Assembly: GCF_039652615.1 (NCBI RefSeq)
Contig: NZ_JBDJAC010000016.1
Coordinates: 4,945 to 68,944, forward strand
Length of the DNA: 64,000 nucleotides
Source: Fulvimarina sp039652615
GTDB taxonomy: Bacteria; Pseudomonadota; Alphaproteobacteria; Rhizobiales; Rhizobiaceae
Direction of reading: 5' to 3'
Part shown: positions 61,129-64,000 of the stretch, piece by piece
How positions within the stretch are numbered: the first letter of the stretch is position 1
Layout: each line of letters begins with the position of its first letter
Position numbers and translations under genes: made by a program
The notes under the pieces: generated by a model
Databases searched by the model: none
What the model was told of the DNA's origin: nothing
What the model saw: only the letters and a program-made list of their open reading frames with translations

Positions 61129-61446
61129 TCAGTGCTGAGGCTTGTTCGTTTCGAAGGCTGCCTGACTATCGGCAGAGGCCTCGCGCTGATGTTTTTCGCG
61201 CCATTCCTCGTAAGGCATGCCGTAGACGATCTCGCGGGCCTGATCCTTGCTGAGGTCCTCGCCGCGTGCGTTTGCGGCCTCCTGATACCAGCGCGACAGA
61301 CAGTTGCGGCAGAAACCGGCCATATTCATCAGGTCGATGTTCTGAACGTCGGTGCGTTCGCGTAAATGATCGCGCAACGCCCGGAAGGCGGCGGCCTCCA
61401 GCTCGATGCGTCGTGCGTCTTCCGATTGGTTTTCGGTCGCGGACAT
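61129..61446 (-). CDS. DUF1244 family protein
   Basis: 105 residues. The core matches DUF1244, a small conserved proteobacterial family of unknown function: LEAAAFRALRDHLRERTDVQNIDLMNMAGFCRNCLSRWYQEAA, then MPYEEWREKHQ. The two Cys of FCRNCL are the conserved pair. The ATG at 61446 is chosen because homology begins shortly after it. Confidence 0.87.
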   Translation of the reverse strand: MSATENQSEDARRIELEAAAFRALRDHLRERTDVQNIDLMNMAGFCRNCLSRWYQEAANARGEDLSKDQAREIVYGMPYEEWREKHQREASADSQAAFETNKPQH

Positions 61447-61657
61447 TGGCTTCAACCCCTTGCGTGCTAGCTCACTATCGCGCCATATCGCTTCCTCAGG
61501 CTGCAGCTTCAAGTCTTGCGGCGGGCCGAGCCGCGCTCAAGGGTCAGGCCGCGGCTAGGAAAGAATGGGATTCGTTCGCTCTGTGATCGTTTTGACAGGA
61601 TTCCAAGCTATGCCATCGTCGCGAAACACGACACTGTCCGATGAGAGCGGACCCATA

Positions 61658-62140
61658 ATGCAACAAGCGTCGAGCGCAGAGGTTTTTGTGAAATCGTCCA
61701 TGTGGCCACGCGCGCTCCTCGGTGGCGCCCTGACCCTCGCAGCCTTTTCCTTCATGGGTGCAGGCTCTGCGAAAGCCGACTTCCGTGTCTGCAACGGAAC
61801 GTCGAACCTCGTCGGCGTCGCCATCGGTTATCGCGCCGAGGCAGGTTGGACCAGCGAGGGCTGGTGGCGTATCCCGGCCGAAAGCTGCAAGCCGCTGATT
61901 ACCGGGCAGCTCAAGTCTCGCTACTATTATCTTTATGCTGAAGACGCGAACGGCGAATCCCGCTGGGCAGGCGACATCAATCTGTGCGTCGCGGAAAACG
62001 AGTTTCGGATCGCAGGCGTCAGCGAATGTCTCAAGCGAGGCTATCAGCGCATGGGATTTCGTGAATTCGATACCGGCGAACAGGAAAGCTGGATGGTCCA
62101 GCTGACCGAGCCGCCAAGAACCAATACGGAGACTGAATGA
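61658..62140 (+). CDS. DUF1036 exported protein
   Basis: About 160 residues. A hydrophobic export segment (PRALLGGALTLAAFSFMGAGSAKA) ends before ADFRVCNGTSNLVGVAIGYRAEAGWTSEGWWRIPAESC, the DUF1036 signature with paired cysteines. Function unknown; often found beside pyk in Hyphomicrobiales. The start is uncertain: ATG 61658 chosen, with ATGs at 61610 and 61700 as alternatives. Its stop overlaps the pyk start (ATGA). Confidence 0.85.
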   Translation: MQQASSAEVFVKSSMWPRALLGGALTLAAFSFMGAGSAKADFRVCNGTSNLVGVAIGYRAEAGWTSEGWWRIPAESCKPLITGQLKSRYYYLYAEDANGESRWAGDINLCVAENEFRIAGVSECLKRGYQRMGFREFDTGEQESWMVQLTEPPRTNTETE

Positions 62141-63573
62141 GACGGAACCGAAGCGTAAAAATCCTCGCGACCCTCGGGCCGGCCTCGTCGGAAGAGCACC
62201 AGATCGCCGAACTCCACAAAGCCGGCGCCGATGTGTTCCGCATCAATATGAGCCATTCGAGCCATGAGGTGATGCGCCAGCTGGTCGCGCGGATCCGCAA
62301 GGTTGAAGCCGATCTGGGGCGTCCGATCGGCATTCTTGCCGATATCCAGGGCCCGAAGCTTCGCGTCGGCAAGTTCGCGGAAGGATCGGTCAATCTCGAA
62401 ATTGGTCAGGAGTTCACGCTCGACGACAATGACGAGCCCGGCGACAATACGCGGGTCTACCTCCCACATCCTGAAATTCTTGAAGCCGTCCAGGTCGGTC
62501 ACCGGCTTTTGATCGACGACGGTCGACTTTTCCTCGAGTGCATCGAAACTGACGGCCGGATGGTCAAGACGCGGGTCGTTGCCGGCAGCAAGATCTCCGA
62601 TCGCAAGGGCGTGTCACTTCCTGATACGACGCTGAAGACAGGGGCGCTGACGGAAAAAGACCGATCGGATCTCGATGCGGTGCTGGAAGCCGATGTCGAC
62701 TGGGTCGCGCTCTCGTTTATTCAACGTCCGAGCGACGTGGCCGAGGCGCGCAAGATCTCCAAGGGCCGTGCCCTTCTGATGTCGAAGATCGAAAAGCCTC
62801 AGGCTGTCGAGCAACTCGATGAAATTATCGAACTTTCCGATGCAATCATGGTCGCGCGTGGCGACCTCGGCGTCGAACTGCCGCTTGAAGAAGTGCCTGG
62901 TATCCAGAAGCGGATCACCCGCGCCTGTCGCCGGGCGGGCAAACCCGTTGTCGTGGCGACCCAGATGCTGGAATCGATGATCTCGGCTCCGGTGCCGACG
63001 CGCGCCGAGGTCTCCGACGTTTCGATCGCCGTTTTCGAGGGCGCCGACGCAGTCATGCTGTCGGCCGAATCAGCGGCGGGAAAATATCCTGTCGAGGCTG
63101 TGGCAACCATGAACCGCATCGCGGTTCAGGTGGAGAAAGACCCGCTTTATCCTGGAATTATCTTCGCCCAGCGTCCCGAGCCCGAGGCGACGGGGGCCGA
63201 CGCCGTCTCTCTGGCAGCAAGGCAGATGGCCGAAACCCTCGATGTCGCCGTGATCGTTACCTATACGGCAACCGGAACGACCGGTTTGCGCGCCGCCCGC
63301 GAGCGTCCCCGCATCCCGCTGCTGGCCCTCTCGCCGATCACGAAGACGGCGCGTCGACTGTCGCTCGCCTGGGGCCTTCATTGCGTGGTGACGGAAGATG
63401 CCCAGGACCTTGACGACATGGTCGATAAGGCGTGCCGGATAGCGGTCGAGCAGGGCTACGCCGTTTCAGGCGAGAAACTGATCGTCACCGCCGGTGTGCC
63501 GCTGCGCCAGCCTGGTGCAACGAACATGCTGCGGATTGCCTATATTGGGTCTGACGGGCTCTCGGCGGTCTGA
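62137..63573 (+). CDS. pyk: Pyruvate kinase
   Basis: 478 residues, making pyruvate and ATP from phosphoenolpyruvate. RSVKILATLGPASS opens the barrel. The B domain spans about residues 70-170. SKIEKPQAVEQLDEIIELSDAIMVARGDLGVELPLEEVPGIQKRI holds catalytic Lys and metal Glu/Asp, and AESAAGKYPVEAV follows. The C-terminal allosteric domain begins near 350. Starts by overlap with the DUF1036 gene, so co-translated. Confidence 0.97.
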   Translation: MRRNRSVKILATLGPASSEEHQIAELHKAGADVFRINMSHSSHEVMRQLVARIRKVEADLGRPIGILADIQGPKLRVGKFAEGSVNLEIGQEFTLDDNDEPGDNTRVYLPHPEILEAVQVGHRLLIDDGRLFLECIETDGRMVKTRVVAGSKISDRKGVSLPDTTLKTGALTEKDRSDLDAVLEADVDWVALSFIQRPSDVAEARKISKGRALLMSKIEKPQAVEQLDEIIELSDAIMVARGDLGVELPLEEVPGIQKRITRACRRAGKPVVVATQMLESMISAPVPTRAEVSDVSIAVFEGADAVMLSAESAAGKYPVEAVATMNRIAVQVEKDPLYPGIIFAQRPEPEATGADAVSLAARQMAETLDVAVIVTYTATGTTGLRAARERPRIPLLALSPITKTARRLSLAWGLHCVVTEDAQDLDDMVDKACRIAVEQGYAVSGEKLIVTAGVPLRQPGATNMLRIAYIGSDGLSAV

Positions 63574-63580
63574 ATCTGGT

Positions 63581-63618
63581 CCCGGTCGCATCTCGGGCTT
63601 GCCCGTAATGCGACCGGG
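63581..63618 (+). terminator. Long hairpin after pyk
   Basis: CCCGGTCGCAT (63581-63591) pairs perfectly with ATGCGACCGGG (63608-63618), and the loop contains a second perfect stem CGGGC/GCCCG. It begins eight bases after the stop. No U-run follows, so it may stabilise the 3' end or act with Rho. Confidence 0.6.
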
Positions 63619-63808
63619 CCATTCCCATCCATCAATCGGTTTCGAATTCCACATCCAGCGAGCAAAGCCGGCGGCTTGTCGAAGTGTTCCCCGGCACTCG
63701 ACTTTGGCTGCGCGCTTCGGTGATGCCCTTGCCCTTTTTGGATCGCCGCTTTACATCGCGCCGGAACTTTGATCCCGCCAATCAGGAAAGAAGGCAGCGG
63801 AGAGGCTA

Positions 63809-64000
63809 ATGGCCAAGAGCAAATTCGAGCGCAACAAGCCGCATGTGAACATCGGCACGATCGGTCACGTCGACCATGGCAAGACGTCGTTGACGGCTGC
63901 GATCACCAAGTTCTTCGGCGAGTTCCGCGCCTATGACCAGATCGACGCGGCTCCGGAAGAGAAGGCACGCGGCATCACGATCTCGACGGCTCACGTCGAA
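63809..64000 (+). CDS. tuf: Elongation factor Tu, 5' part (runs off window)
   Basis: The first 64 codons of EF-Tu: MAKSKFERNKPHVNIGTIG with G1 GHVDHGKT at residues 19-26 and the G2 region KARGITISTAHVE. A strong GGAGAGG-like site precedes the ATG at 63809. It delivers aminoacyl-tRNA to the ribosome. The window end truncates it. Confidence 0.97.
   Translation, partial: MAKSKFERNKPHVNIGTIGHVDHGKTSLTAAITKFFGEFRAYDQIDAAPEEKARGITISTAHVE

Overview
The window is a stretch of alphaproteobacterial chromosome, most likely order Hyphomicrobiales (Rhizobiales). Evidence is the gene set and gene order: ChvG/ChvI beside a short HPr kinase, EIIA-Man and HPr; a DivL-type pseudokinase beside ahcY and a TsaE/AmgK fusion; GcrA; GapR; phosphatidylcholine synthase; ImuA-ImuB-DnaE2 behind a GTTC-N7-GTTC LexA box; and the order HIG1-like protein, cob(I)alamin adenosyltransferase, etfB, etfA, hbd. 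Base composition looks GC-rich throughout. I cannot name the genus.

Layout. 1-10 kb: a PoxB-type pyruvate oxidase, an extensin-like wall protein, a CDP-alcohol phosphotransferase, ApaG, then a four-gene minus-strand unit (metal-chelate ABC importer plus an EamA exporter broken by an in-frame amber codon), an SDR and TrmL. 10-14 kb: two overlapping ABC half-exporters. 14-25 kb: a long minus-strand block with MurU, TsaE/AmgK, DivL, AhcY, HPr, EIIA-Man, HprK, ChvG and ChvI. This block joins peptidoglycan recycling, cell-cycle control, SAM-cycle chemistry and PTS/envelope-stress signalling. 25-42 kb: an RlpA-like protein, a LuxR solo fused by overlap to AlkB, an SDR, a PilZ protein, HspQ, an AEC transporter, a UbiH-type hydroxylase, Pcs, a quinone oxidoreductase, GlgX, a DUF1476/zeta-like protein, the hslO-argF-argD cluster, GcrA and RlmB.

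42.7-46.6 kb is the accessory region. tRNA-Tyr and tRNA-Gly(TCC) are followed by a 3.6 kb insertion bounded by a 47-bp copy of the tRNA-Gly 3' end (46/47 identical). It carries an integrase remnant, a piece of a peptide-binding protein gene, an intact chemoreceptor, a small unknown gene and a secreted nuclease-like gene. A second integrase remnant lies just beyond the distal repeat, so at least two elements have used this site. The SOS mutagenesis cassette imuA-imuB-dnaE2 follows directly.

52.8-54.5 kb holds a divergent pair for polysaccharide export: a Wza-like lipoprotein and a Wzc/ExoP-like cytoplasmic domain that has lost its P-loop. A perfect 14-bp palindrome and a direct repeat lie between them. 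54.6-64 kb is housekeeping: HIG1-like, ATR, EtfBA, 3-hydroxybutyryl-CoA dehydrogenase, a GST, a 50-codon PAAR-like frame, YchF, GapR, DUF1244, DUF1036, pyruvate kinase, and the start of EF-Tu running off the end.

I found no wholly new defence or biosynthetic system. The most unusual items are the tandem tRNA-Gly insertions, the P-loop-less BY-kinase-like protein with its operator-like palindrome, the LuxR-AlkB overlap with a substituted ligand-pocket motif, the tiny PAAR-like gene, and a foldable non-coding element upstream of the metal-chelate importer.
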